A DNA stretch of 64,000 nucleotides from Diphasiastrum complanatum (Eukaryota; Streptophyta; Lycopodiopsida; Lycopodiales; Lycopodiaceae). The stretch is from positions 12,299,314-12,363,313 of the forward strand of contig CM055094.1 of assembly GCA_029204225.1 (NCBI GenBank), written 5' to 3'. Position 1 is the first letter of the stretch. The number at the start of each line of letters is the position of its first letter. Under the pieces are notes generated by a model that was not told the DNA's origin, did not search any database, and was given only the letters and a program-made list of their open reading frames with translations. A program made the translations under genes and the position numbers. This document shows positions 47,957 to 59,016 of this stretch, piece by piece.

Positions 47957-48594
47957 AATCGATTTCTTTAAGGTGCACATGTTCCCTTTTGTGCATTTGC
48001 GGTTTGGTATTTCCTCTAGTGAATTGTGGCTATTCATTTTTAAAATCTTTGTTCAAGCTTAGTTGGAAAGTGGATGTAGGCTTGTCTTTCCTTTTAAACA
48101 AGTTGTTCACAATAACCTTCTCTTTTCTATTCAAACTTTTTGTTTCTTGGTTTGTATAGGAAAGTTGGAGTAAATCTAAACTTTAGATTAATAAGTTCTA
48201 AGGAACCTTTTAGTTTGTGGGTTAAGCCATTCTTTTAAACTTTGAATAAGTTTAAACCTCTTTTAAGTTTGGGAGATTTTGAGGCCTTTGGCCTGTATTT
48301 TGTGCACACTCAGTCTGCAGATTGGTCTCCCTATACTTCTTGTACCAGTGAGTTTCTGGTGCTGTCTGTACGGAGGGTAGACTTTTGATTCAATTTTTTT
48401 TATTGAATTGGTTTGCTTTTTTTTTCTTCTATGCACTCCTCCTTTACTAAGTTTTATTTTCAACAAAAAAAAAAATTGTAGAGCCAAGCTGGCGCTCTAT
48501 AGCGTGAAGCTCTTCAAGAAGAGGGGGGGATCTATTTATTACTCTGACAAGCGGATCTGCAAGTACAATTAGTACTTGCAAGTTGTATCTTTTT

Positions 48595-48840
48595 GTAAGA
48601 GGGAGGGAGGGGGGGTAATACCTCCCTCAGACACTGTTGACGTTGGCGTGTCTCAGATTGGAGGGGTGGAAATATTAGCTCCTCCCCACAAAGGTACTTC
48701 AGGAGACCGTGGCGCCTGCGCGGGAGAGCGAGGGGAGGGGGAGGTAATTAATACCTCCCCCCCACAAAAGTACTTCATGATATTGTTTGACAGGGGAGGG
48801 GAGGGGAGTCGCGCGCCTCCCTACAGTCTGTCACCTCCCT
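48595..48840 (+). repeat. G-tract/C-tract hairpin region in the chromovirus 2 leader
   Basis: Runs such as GGGAGGGAGGGGGGG, GAGGGGAGGGGGAGG and GGGGAGGGGAGGGGAG alternate with complementary ACCTCCC runs. GGGAGGTAATTAATACCTCCC-like pairings are nearly perfect. It may be a structured leader or what remains after loss of gag. Confidence 0.65.
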
Positions 48841-49084
48841 CTTTGCTAAGTCGATTTGTGTTAAAGAAAACAAATAAAAGTTTGTGTGAAATCTTAAAGC
48901 TTATGGCTTTTAAGATTGTTAAATCATACAAAAAGCTAATCTAAAGAAAATCTTGGAGCCCTGTCCTTTGTGACTCGTACTTCCTCCTTTCTCCTCCTCT
49001 GTAACTGCAGATCTCCAAGGGAGGGGAGAGAGATGAAGTAAGAATTGGAGAGGGGAGAAAGGGCCAGAGCTAAAGCTTAATGAA

Positions 49085-49590
49085 ATGACAATTAAGAACC
49101 GTTATCCCTTACTTCGGATGGACGACTTAATGGACTAATTGAATGGTGCTAAGTATTTCACCAAATTGGACCTTAGGTCGGGGTACCATTAAATTAGAAT
49201 ACACGAGGAAGATGTTTCCAAAACTGGTTTTCGTTCTAGATATGGCCATTATGAATTTTTAGTTTTACCCTTTGGTCTAACAAATTCCCCGACAACCTTC
49301 CAGCAGATGATGAATGATATTCTTCGTCCATATCTGGGGAAGTTTCTCGTGGTATTTTTAGATGACATACTGATTCACAGTAAGACTCTTGAGGAGCACG
49401 AGGTGCATTTGCGTACAGTCTTAGATAATCTAAGGTAGACAAAGCTTTATGCTAAGGAGGCCAAATGTGAGTTTTTTCAAACAAGACTCTATTTAGAACA
49501 TATCGTTTCCAATCATGGTCTTGAGATCGACTACGATAAGGTCCAAAAAGTTCGTGATTAGCCTATCCTGAAAACCATTAGGGAAGTAAA
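49085..49590 (+). pseudogene. Chromovirus 2 reverse transcriptase (N-terminally truncated)
   Basis: Begins at TIKNRYPL, in the middle of the normal fingers domain, so the earlier motif (VDYRxLN) is missing. KLDLRSGYH follows, interrupted by TAA (in 'H*I') and an earlier [23 protein letters not shown] and the catalytic [11 protein letters not shown] (49352-49384) are intact. A further stop is at about 49437, with a final frameshift near 49595. Confidence 0.9.
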
Positions 49591-49596
49591 AAAATT

Positions 49597-50404
49597 TTGA
49601 GCGTCACAAGGTTTTTCCATAAATTCATTAAAGACTATGCCTTAGTTGCATTGCCTCTAACGAATCTTCTTAAGGGAGTCAAGAAAGCCAAACGAAAAAC
49701 TAAAAAGGGTACCGGAAGTTCGAAAATCAGTCCACCAGTTGTCTGGATCGATGAACTTAATCAAAGCTTTGAAGCTTTGAAGATGTTGGTGTCTACAACC
49801 CCTATCTTACACATAGTGGACCCTAGCGGATCTTTCCTGGTGGAAACGGATGCTAGTGACTATGCGGTGGGTGCAATCCTTTACCAGGATGGTAGACTTG
49901 TGGCTTTCAAGAGCAAGAAGTTGGACCCAACTCAAAGTAGGTATTCTACTTATGAGAAGGAACTTTTTGCTGTCATCCATGCGTTAAAGATCCGGAGACA
50001 TTATTTGTACGGATCTAAATTAATGGTTATGACAAATCATGAATCTCTTAAGTATATTTTGTAATGCCTCGGACCTTAGGGGTCGTAAGGCCCACTGGTC
50101 GGAACTCATTCAAGAGTTCGAATTCGACATTAAGTATCGTCAAAGTACGTCGAATTGTGTCGCTGATGCTTTGAACCGGATTGGAGAAGTTAATCAGTTA
50201 TGCTTTGCTCAATTCCAATCCGAATTGTATCTTTCTCTGCGAGATCTTTGTCGAACCGATGAGTTTTTCGGTCGTATTTGGCAAGATGTCCTGGCAGGAA
50301 GCTCTGTAGTGAAAGATAATCTTGGAAAGCAGGATTCCAAGATATCTCGCAAAGAAAAGATACTTGATGATTATTCCATTCGGAATGGTTTGCTTTTCTC
50401 GTAA
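49597..50404 (+). pseudogene. Chromovirus 2 RNase H
   Basis: Starts with the polymerase thumb tail (FFHKFIKDYALVALPLTNLL). RNase H follows: VETDASDYAVGAIL (first Asp), YEKELFAVIHALKIRRHYL (Glu helix) and TNHESLKYIL, where the usual Asp of TDHESL is Asn. A frameshift near 50060 leads to LRGRKAHW and STSNCVADALNRI. A second shift at 50400 enters the integrase. Confidence 0.9.
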
Positions 50405-51260
50405 AGGAAAAGTCTGTGTGCCAGATATCGCAGACGTTAGGGCCGAAATCCTACATGAATGCCACGATAGCTCCAGTGCAGGACACCCTGGTATACATAG
50501 GACATTTGACCTTGTTAAGAGATAATTTTATTGGCCAAAAATGAAAGGTCATGTCGAGGCATACGTTCAAAACTGTAAACAATGCCACGTAAATAAAACA
50601 GAAAGACTCAAAGCAGCTGGTCTGTTGCATCCGTTGGAAATTCCCAGCAAGAAATGGGAAAGTATTTCCATGGATTTTGTGGTCGGACTTCCCAAGTCAG
50701 GGAAGGGTCACAATGCTATTTGGGTAGTAGTTGACAGGCTAACCAAAATGGCTCAGTTTATTCCTACAAAAACTATCGTCAAAGCTTCAGAACTTGCTTA
50801 ACTCTTCGTTGAAAAATTGTTTAGGTTGTATGGTTTGTCGATATTGTTAGTGATTGTGATTCCAAGTTCACTGGCAAGTTCTGGCAGGCGGTCTTTGAAA
50901 GCCTGAAAACTACCTTATGTCTATCTTCTGCAGATCATCCAGAAATCGATGGTCAGACCGAACGTGTCAACCTGTCGATGGAAGATATGCTTCGTGCATA
51001 TGCTTCCAAGCGACAATCAGATTGGGAGATACTGAGTTTGCATACAATAGTATGAAGCAATCTATCATTGGTTTTAGTCCTTTTATGCTCTTGTACGGCT
51101 TTTAGCCCCGTTCCCCTGTCTTTGTTGGACTCAAAGGTCTCAAGGTTCAAGCTGCAGCGGATTTCTTGCAGGATATGTAGGAAATGTTGCAGGTGGCTAG
51201 GGAAAGCATCATATCGGCTTAGGATCGAGCCCAATTCTATGCTAACTGAAGCCGCACTCC
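50405..51260 (+). pseudogene. Chromovirus 2 integrase
   Basis: H2C2 zinc motif HECHDSSSAGHPG with CKQCHVNKTERL, cut by a TAA at 50523-50525. The core has SMDFVVGLPKSGKG with the first catalytic Asp. The second Asp lies in a frameshifted stretch (near 50850-50870), and the Glu region (TDGQ.ER) is damaged near 50950. FSPFMLLYGF marks the end of the core near 51075-51100. Confidence 0.85.
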
Positions 51261-51695
51261 TAGAGAATTTGAGATCGGTGATTGGGTGTATCTTAGAATT
51301 CCAAAAGACTCTAAGACACTTCGAACGGGGAAATGTCCGAAATTATCTTCACGTTTTAGCGGTCCTTTCAAAGTTCTTAACAAAATGGTAGGACTACTTA
51401 TAGACTATAACTCCCTGTTAGAACCAAGGTTCATCTTGTATTCCATGTTAGTCGTTTAAAGGAACGATTTGGTGGAAAAGATGACCTAATTCCTGCAGAT
51501 GATCTAGTACTATTGGAGGATTTGACTGCTTTTGTACCCCATGAGCCGAAAAGGATCGTGGATACTCGACGACATCAGTTGAGAAATCGTTTGATTTCTG
51601 AACATCTGATTCGTTGGAAAGGTAAGTCAGATGATGAGGACACCTGGGAGAAGGAGGATGATTTAAGACTTAGATTCTCTGGTTTCTTCCCATAG
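51261..51695 (+). pseudogene. Chromovirus 2 integrase C-terminus with chromodomain
   Basis: The GPY/F region near 51290-51470 is frameshifted. The last frame, 51513-51695, has PKRIVDTRRHQLRN, EHLIRWKGKS and DTWEKEDDLR, a clear chromodomain with the conserved W..KG and TWE positions. It ends with TAG. Confidence 0.9.
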
Positions 51696-51710
51696 AAGGA
51701 AATTTTCATG

Positions 51711-51720
51711 GGAGGGGGGA
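51711..51720 (+). promoter_or_regulatory. Polypurine tract of chromovirus 2
   Basis: GGAGGGGGGA, one base before the 3' LTR. Confidence 0.9.
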
Positions 51721-51721
51721 A

Positions 51722-52187
51722 TGTTATGTACCATAACGGTACGCCCTTTAGCGGCCTCGCAAGGGGCATGACGCAGGACTGGAGTTTTCGACATGTTTGG
51801 GTGCCACACGTCACCATCCTAGGTGGTCACGTGTCACTGGCAGGACCGTGCTTGCTGGGACCCACTGTGCTATGCCTATTTAGTGGTGGGGTTTCCCTCT
51901 TGCCATTCACTCATTCTACCCGGGAGTTGGTGGATGGAGAGCATGTGCATGAGCCAGGATGTATCTCCAGGCCCGGAGATGTGTGCTAGGGAGAGCCGAG
52001 TGCGATGGCTGGTGGTATGGGACGCCAGTTATCGTAGGAGGCTTGACTAGGCATGATTATGTCGATAGCTCCAATGCATGGGGGTGGGTCGGCTGTGACC
52101 TTATGGATGGGCGGATATGGTGTGTCGTCACTGGTATGGGGTGTGTGGAACCTTCAAGGCAGTCAAAGATCCTAGGGAGTTGTAACA
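51722..52187 (+). repeat. 3' LTR of chromovirus 2
   Basis: 466 bp, TGTTATGTAC to GTTGTAACA, nearly identical to the 5' LTR. Confidence 0.95.
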
Positions 52188-52192
52188 ATATG

Positions 52193-52460
52193 GTTGAGGC
52201 ACTTGGTTGGAGATATGTAGATTGCTCAAGTGATTTTTATGTTGATTTACTATGATAGGCATTCAGCTTGTCAAAGATCTTGTATATCATTCTTGGACAA
52301 AAGGCATTGAGGTCGACCAACACTTTATACGATAGAAAGTGCATAGTGGAAAAATTCAACTTCAGTTCCATGGCACCAAAAATCATATTGTGGACATATT
52401 TAGTAAGCTGTTTAGTAAAGAAAATTACATGGTTTTGTGTCGTAAATTTGTGATGGGAGC
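52193..52460 (+). pseudogene. Copia element G, right part: RNase H end
   Basis: Continues the frame of 47410-47473 with WLRHLVGDM. After frame changes it has QLVKDLVYHSWTKGIEVDQH (52263-52322), KVHSGKIQLQ and DIFSKLFSKENY, the standard end of copia RNase H. No LTR is recognised beyond. Confidence 0.8.
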
Positions 52461-53584
52461 AATAATTTCCAAAATTGCCAAAGTTTCAATCGGCCTTATC
52501 TTGAGCTACATGCGCAAAACTCCAAAAAGTATCATAAATTGACTATCAAGGACACTTTCCATAAAATCACAAAGAATTTAGAGAAAGATGGACCATATCA
52601 TCATGCATGTGAAACCCTGAGAGATACCCACTTGGAAGCCTGTTCTCCATCTAGAAGAGAGATTTAATCAATTTTCTACCAAAGATCCAATGAATAGCTT
52701 TACCTACTCCAATTCTTTGATTTTTGTAAGCCTTGCTTTGATACCACTATAAAGAAAAGCTCCTCAAGATCTTGCTTACACGACAACACAAAGGGAAAAC
52801 CGGTGGAGCAAATCACCCAAACAAAGAGAAGCAACTGATCAATCTCTAGAAGCTTTACCCCTGAGCCACGAGATAGGAGACAAGTGTAGAGAGAGAATAC
52901 TGGCAATGAAAGCACTGAAACAAGAATGGAGTTGGGCGAGTTTCCATTAGCATATATAGGCCTCAAGACCCTCTATGCATGTGCTCATGCAAGCTAGGAA
53001 TAACCCAAAATCACCTTTCATTACTATTGATATTTTACACATGCCTAAAGCAGTCGTAACTACATGCACTAGCTCCACTAATGTGTATGGGCCCTCACAA
53101 GGTTATTAATTACATTACTGGAGTGTGGAATAACGAGGCATAACTAACAATCTTGATTACTGGAGTATCAGATATCCAAGTCTAGGATTATGTCGAATCT
53201 TATGTACATGACATGGACGTAACATGGATCATCTTCAAAACTTGAAATGTTTTCAATAGCTTCTACAATGAGTTGAAATGATTCACAAATTGAATTTTTA
53301 AAGTGTCCATTCGATTTCAAATACAGTGACTCAATGCACTAGAATTATTATTTGGAAAGACCAATGAATGTTTTAAATCTTTGTCTTCCAGATGATTGTC
53401 TAGATCAACTTGATTAATTGTGTCCATTTTTTTGCTCTCTTGAGGACTTTGTTAATGAAACTTTGTGTGGGTAATAAGAAATTTTCAATATCACAAAAAT
53501 TAGATTCCAAAATAAAACTTTGATCAAGATTACTTATGGCATTAGATTGATCTTGGGATCAAGCTTCAAAATCTTAACCATAGT
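52461..53584. other. Spacer with a primer-site-like word
   Basis: GCTTTGATACCA (52735-52746) reads TGGTATCAAAGC leftward, so the sequence to its right may be a leftward copia LTR, but its ends are not clear. No gene seen. Confidence 0.4.
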
Positions 53585-53790
53585 ACCCACGGTTCTTAGA
53601 ACCGTGGTACGATGCATCATAAATAAATAAACAATCAATTAATGTTTCATAAAAAATGAATTAAATAAATAAATAATTAATTAATTAACTAATTAATAAC
53701 TACACGGTTCACCACGGTTTTTGCCAAAAAAAAATTGAGAACCGTACGTACGGTTCTCAAAACCGTGGTGAACCACCCACAGTTCATTAA
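53585..53790. repeat. Palindrome cluster built on ACGGTTC/GAACCGT
   Basis: CCACGGTTCT-T-AGAACCGTGG forms a near-perfect palindrome at 53589-53609. A perfect 26-bp palindrome is at 53735-53760 (arm TTGAGAACCGTAC). It sits inside a wider inverted repeat of GGTTCACCACGGTTTT and its complement (about 53706-53774). The middle is A/T simple sequence. Probably a compact foldback element; no gene. Confidence 0.7.
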
Positions 53791-56700
53791 TTCTATGATC
53801 TTAACACTTTTCTCCTTGAATAAAAGTTGAAGTCGATTGTTAGCTAGATGTGCTTGCAAAACACTTTTATTGTTGAATCCAGTTTGTTAAGTTTTTTATA
53901 GATCTTCAAAATGTTAATGTAGTTTGTCCATCCATGTGTTATATTATAGTTAAATTGATTTTTTTGGTTGAGTTGATTGTCAAGTTTTTTTTTTGTCTCT
54001 TGATAAAAATTTACTAGGCTAGTCTCTTGTTGACTTCGGTTATCAGGTGAAACTTATTTAGCTTTATTGACATCCAAATTTTCTTCTTGATCTTCTAAAA
54101 CAGCTAGTTCCTCTTCATCACATGTTGCTCTTATGCATTATATTGTTGAATATTGAAGTTCATGATATTGATATTCTTTTTATTCATCATCATTGCCATA
54201 TTGGCCAATGTATTGAAAACCACCTCTTTATTTTTCATGTTTGTCAAGTTCGTCTTCATCATGATATGCATGTTGCTTGTCGTTGTCATTGTTTGCACGA
54301 TCGACCTTCATAACCATCATTCTTGTAATCGGATTGATTAATATACTCATCCTGACTTTTGTAGTCAAACTCTATGTTCAATCCTTGAGTAGGGACTTGT
54401 GAGTTACGAGTTCACCAAGTAAAGAGTATGGATAGTTGTACAATGGTATTCACAAAAGTATATTTTTTAATACTACATATAGTTTTTTCACCTGAGAATT
54501 TTAAGTCTTTGAAGATATTGCACTTATTGCAAATGGAAGATGGAATATCACTTTACTCATATATTGCCACTTAGAGTAAGTATTACAAAAATATTTCAGT
54601 TGAATGGTGCTCGGAACACACTTTGATTCTTGACAAAAAAAAAAACAAAAAACTTTATCCTGCTTGCAAAAAGTATGCATGCAAAAAAATTCAAGATTTG
54701 AACAAAAAACAATGAATATGGTGGCTAGTTGCTTAGTTTTCTTTTATAGATTATGGTGAATGATAAGGTGAATGAAAAAAATGGCAAGTGAAAATGAAGG
54801 GCAAATGAAGATAATGGAACGCAACTGGGAAGGCCACAAAAAAAAATTCTATTCTATTAGTAATATGTTTTCCTACACCCACATGTACACATGAAATTGC
54901 AAAAAACAAAATACACAATGTGGTCAAAAACTTGAAATTTAAAGTGAAGTTGTAAAAAAATGAAGGGTTGTAGAGAAATTAGAACTTTACATTTGTAATA
55001 CAGTTTGTAGTTCTTTACTATGAATATTTTTCAAACTTCAAATTTTTGAAAAGAAAACTTCAAAAATGAAAAGAATTGAAGGGTGCATCTCTCTCATCGG
55101 GACTAGATAACCAAAAATTAGTTCCAATTTTCTATTCCTAATTACCAAAATGAGCATAACGTGTTTAAATCCTAGTTGAATCCTAAAAAAAAAACTCAGA
55201 TGAAAGGTAAAATCAAGTTCTGATAGTTGTAGCAAAAGTCTCACAAAAATTGATGGAAAATGGGTGAAACAAAATATACATTCCCTAAAAATTTTGCTCT
55301 AAAACTTGGTGAAAGATCCACAAATTTGGTCCATAGCGTTTGCAAACTATGTCTCAATCACTCCAAATTAAAGCTAGAATTAAGACCTATACCATAGGAA
55401 ACAAAAAGCAATCAAACACTTCATAGTAATGGTAAAACAAAAGTTTAAAAACTTGAAAAGTAAAAGAAAAATTGAGGAGTTTCATACTGAGCACAATGAT
55501 TCATGGATCAAAATGCTTTGATATACAAATGAATCTCTCAAATCAAGCTATTCTAAATCAAGTTGTTGTCAAATCCCATGTTGAAGAAAGTAAGAGAAAC
55601 AAAATACCATGGCATTGCCCCAAAGTATACATGCAAATCTATTTCCATGCATTAGGATGGAGGATTTTACACCATCATATGGACAATTTCAAAACTTAAG
55701 TTAACTTAATAATATCGAAGTTAGTCATTTTATTAGTCAATAGAGGCCTAAAAAGAGATCCAACATCATCTATTAAGGTAATGGAAAGTTTTGGGTCCGA
55801 TGAAGCGTTACTAGGCTTTAATTTAAGTATGCAAATAATAATTATGTGGCATGACCACCAAAATTAGAAATATAAATTTTGAACACAACTTACAACACCT
55901 TGTTGATAGTTTCCACAAATATTGAGCACTCATATATTGTACATTGACTTTTTGATTTTATTTTTGAGATTGAACTTGCGCACTAGTTGTAGTTTACAAG
56001 TTTTTGCGGACCTAATTTAATGCTTATGGGGGTTAGTTATCTGACATGCCCACATGTAACATAATTACCACTTCAAAATTGGTCTAGCGTTACTTCACAT
56101 TTGCAAAGACTAGCATTTAAAAATTAGACGCACTTGGACTTATTTAATGACTCTGTAAAACTTATTTATGACTTGTACTTTGTATATGACACATGATTTG
56201 CATAACTTGGGAGTTCAAAATAATCAGTATTATTTTAAACCTATTCATTTCCCAAGGGAGCCCTTGGTTTTCTATGACACCAAAAGACTTCTAGATTTTA
56301 TTGTGAAGACGCTCGTAAATATTGGTTGTTTTTGTCATGATATTTGAGTGTAGGGTCACCATTATATACCTTCTCTAATGATACGTTAATTGACTTTGAT
56401 TAGTTTTGTCTTGTCATGGTATAATGAATTATTTTTATTTGCTTGCCAATTAGATACAACTTTGATTGTCCCGACTCTCATTGAAAAATCGTTGGTGCCA
56501 CTTCTTGTTGTTCTAAGTCTCTTAAGAGTCTCCTCAAACATATTACCTTCCACATGGATTTTGTAGTAGCTCTATACTCCCTTTGTACAAATGAGAGGCT
56601 ACCTATGGCTGCCTTTTGCTACACCGTGATACAATTTCTAATTTTTAATTGAACATGTGTCCAAATCTTCTATTACCTTTATTACCAATCTAATCATCAT

Positions 56701-58898
56701 TCAAATGCTAGTGTAATTGCAATTCACTACCATCGTTTTTTGTACACAATCCCATAATTCATATTAAGACTAGTTCACTAACATAAAGCACCACGATTAC
56801 AATGCCATGATTTTCTTTTTCACATTTAAAATGATGTCTAACTTGCTCTTTTCAAACTTCAAAAGTTTCAAGTATTCTTTCTATTTCTATTCCATGCCCT
56901 AGATGCTAGGTTTAGCTAGTAAGTTTCTTAAGCTTAAATACCATAGTTGCTTTATCTTTGACTTCAAAATAATTGAGCTTATTCAAATGTACCTACTTTT
57001 CTTGATAATGATTGAAGGCGGCCATATTTAAATTTATTTCTTGCAAATTCATCCAAAGCATATAGCCACTAATCTTATGGTGGTGATTCTAAAACATGAA
57101 TACATGTTTTTGCAAAAATTGATTTCCTCTTGGTGAACATGTTCCTTGACTTCTAAGTCACGATTTGTTGTTTGCTAATTGATCTTTCTAGCTTGAACTT
57201 GGGTCTATTTTGAATAATTTGGAAACACATTTGCATAGAATTCTTGCATTGCTTTTTGCAAATATTATTTTCCTCTACAAATGTCTTTCCATTATTTGTG
57301 GTCATAAGATAAAATTTGGTCTCATACATTTTTCAGTGTTGTCATTTTCATGGTGAACTTTGTGTTCCTTGTTCACATAAATGTTTCTCCTTCTCTCATT
57401 TGTTATTCCTTATTTCTTTGGCCATACCATCTTGACACATTCTTGATAGGTGAAGGTGATATCCATGTATCCATGGAGAGAAGTATAGTTCTTTACACTC
57501 CTATGCAGGTACTATTTGTGAATTGTTGTCTTTCTATATGTTCTCTCCATAGTCCATGAATGAGCTTTTTCCTTAGATCTTTGGTATGAAATCTTTATCA
57601 CATACAACATTTGTACTCATCGTTGGTTGTTAACTTCTCCATCATTTTTTTTTATGCTTTATCTTGGGTTGTTTTTTCATTGGACCTTTTTTAGCTTTTG
57701 GATGCGAATTTTGTGTGTTATCTTTTAGAAAGTTTATCATGGGTGAATTGCAAGTTTGTTTTGCCTTTTGCCAATACATTAAAATATAGGTGAGAATATT
57801 TTGATGGATATGATACATATTTTATAATTAAAATTAACATGAGCCATTTCAAGTGCTCATTGACCGACTCAGTTTGTCAACTCACTGTAATCCACACCAA
57901 AAAAAAATAAAAAAGGTTTTCTTTCACATTTTACCCAAGTTAGCATCTCAAACTCTAATCAATTTTTCTTCAACATGTTAGAAGATTGACAACAGTTAGA
58001 TATGGTCTCATGTCTTTGTGTCCTTCAAAGTTTAGGCTTGCTTTCAGATATAGTCAAAAGCATGGTAGCTTTATCATATTTTTTTGAGTTGTGGGCACTT
58101 GATCACATATTATTGTCAATGTTTTTTTAATGTAACAAGTAGATCTAGTTTATTCACTTGTAAAAGGATGCTATTGGATATGGCATGGCTAAATCCCATT
58201 TGCAATTCACAATTCTCACATCTGTGTTTTGTAAATGCTAGGGCTATCTCAATCGTTGCTTGCCTTTTTTTTGAGGAAGATTCTTATAATATAAGTTGAA
58301 AATAAATCAAAATTTGTTCCTGAGAGTTGCTTCGATTATATGGACAATAGAAATTAACTAGGTTTGGGAAGTATGCTACAACCTATCGTAGTTGCTACCT
58401 TCCTTTACGGAAGTTGATATAGTTGTTATGTGACTGTTGACATGTCACTTTTCTAGGCTACATTTAAAATCCTAGGTTTCCTATCTAGTTGATTTAAGAA
58501 TGAGACACTGATTAAGTTTGAGACATGTGATAATTTGTAATAACAACCTACATTTGGCCCACAATTGGATGCTATGTGAAATTGCGTGAAGTCTCTTTGT
58601 CGAGATTTGAATGAGGTCTTTGCATGTTGTCTTTTTTACCATTCAATAATTTATGTTGCATGGTTGGAAAGGCTAAATTTTACTTCATTTGTTTAATCCA
58701 CCCAAGATCCATTGAAAATGTCAATTGCCTAGATGCATAATTAACATTTTGTTTGCACAAATATTTGGGTCGTATCATTAATACAAATACATCTGGCCTT
58801 CCCTACTTGACTTGGCCTTCTCATGCATGTACAATGACTAAATTGTGCTTAATTAGTGAGAAAGTAATTAGCATTGAAACAAAACATTTTAATTGTTA
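53791..58898. other. Long AT-rich spacer
   Basis: No coding domain, tRNA, rRNA or clear element boundary recognised on either strand. Short open frames (for example 54122-54341, 55472-55699 and 58084-58299) lack motifs. Confidence 0.45.
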
Positions 58899-58914
58899 CA
58901 TTATGGTGTTTATG

Positions 58915-59000
58915 CTTCTTGGTTTCCAAGGGGAGGCTCGAACCTGGGACCAAAGAAACTTTGGATGCCAAGCTAACCAGTTGAGCCAACCCCATTGGGT
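58915..59000 (-). mobile_element. 86-bp tRNA-shaped SINE, copy 2, with 16-bp target duplication
   Basis: Flanked by perfect copies of CATTATGGTGTTTATG (58899-58914 and 59001-59016). Same length and architecture as 29229-29314, with about six substitutions between them. It keeps the A box, the B box GGTTCGAGCC and the 3' hairpin CTTGG-AAA-CCAAG. The acceptor-like stem has one mismatch. The exact element length in two unrelated sites defines both ends. Confidence 0.87.
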
Positions 59001-59016
59001 CATTATGGTGTTTATG

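Larger units (their letters stand above)
47474..52187 (+). mobile_element. Ty3/gypsy chromovirus, element 2, lacking gag and protease
   Basis: LTRs at 47474-47942 and 51722-52187, a primer site, reverse transcriptase from the middle onward, RNase H, integrase, chromodomain and polypurine tract. Flanked by perfect ATATG duplications (47469-47473 and 52188-52192). The 1.1 kb between primer site and polymerase has no gag, zinc knuckle or protease. The LTRs differ by few bases and a 3-bp indel, so the insertion seems fairly young relative to its target. Confidence 0.95.
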
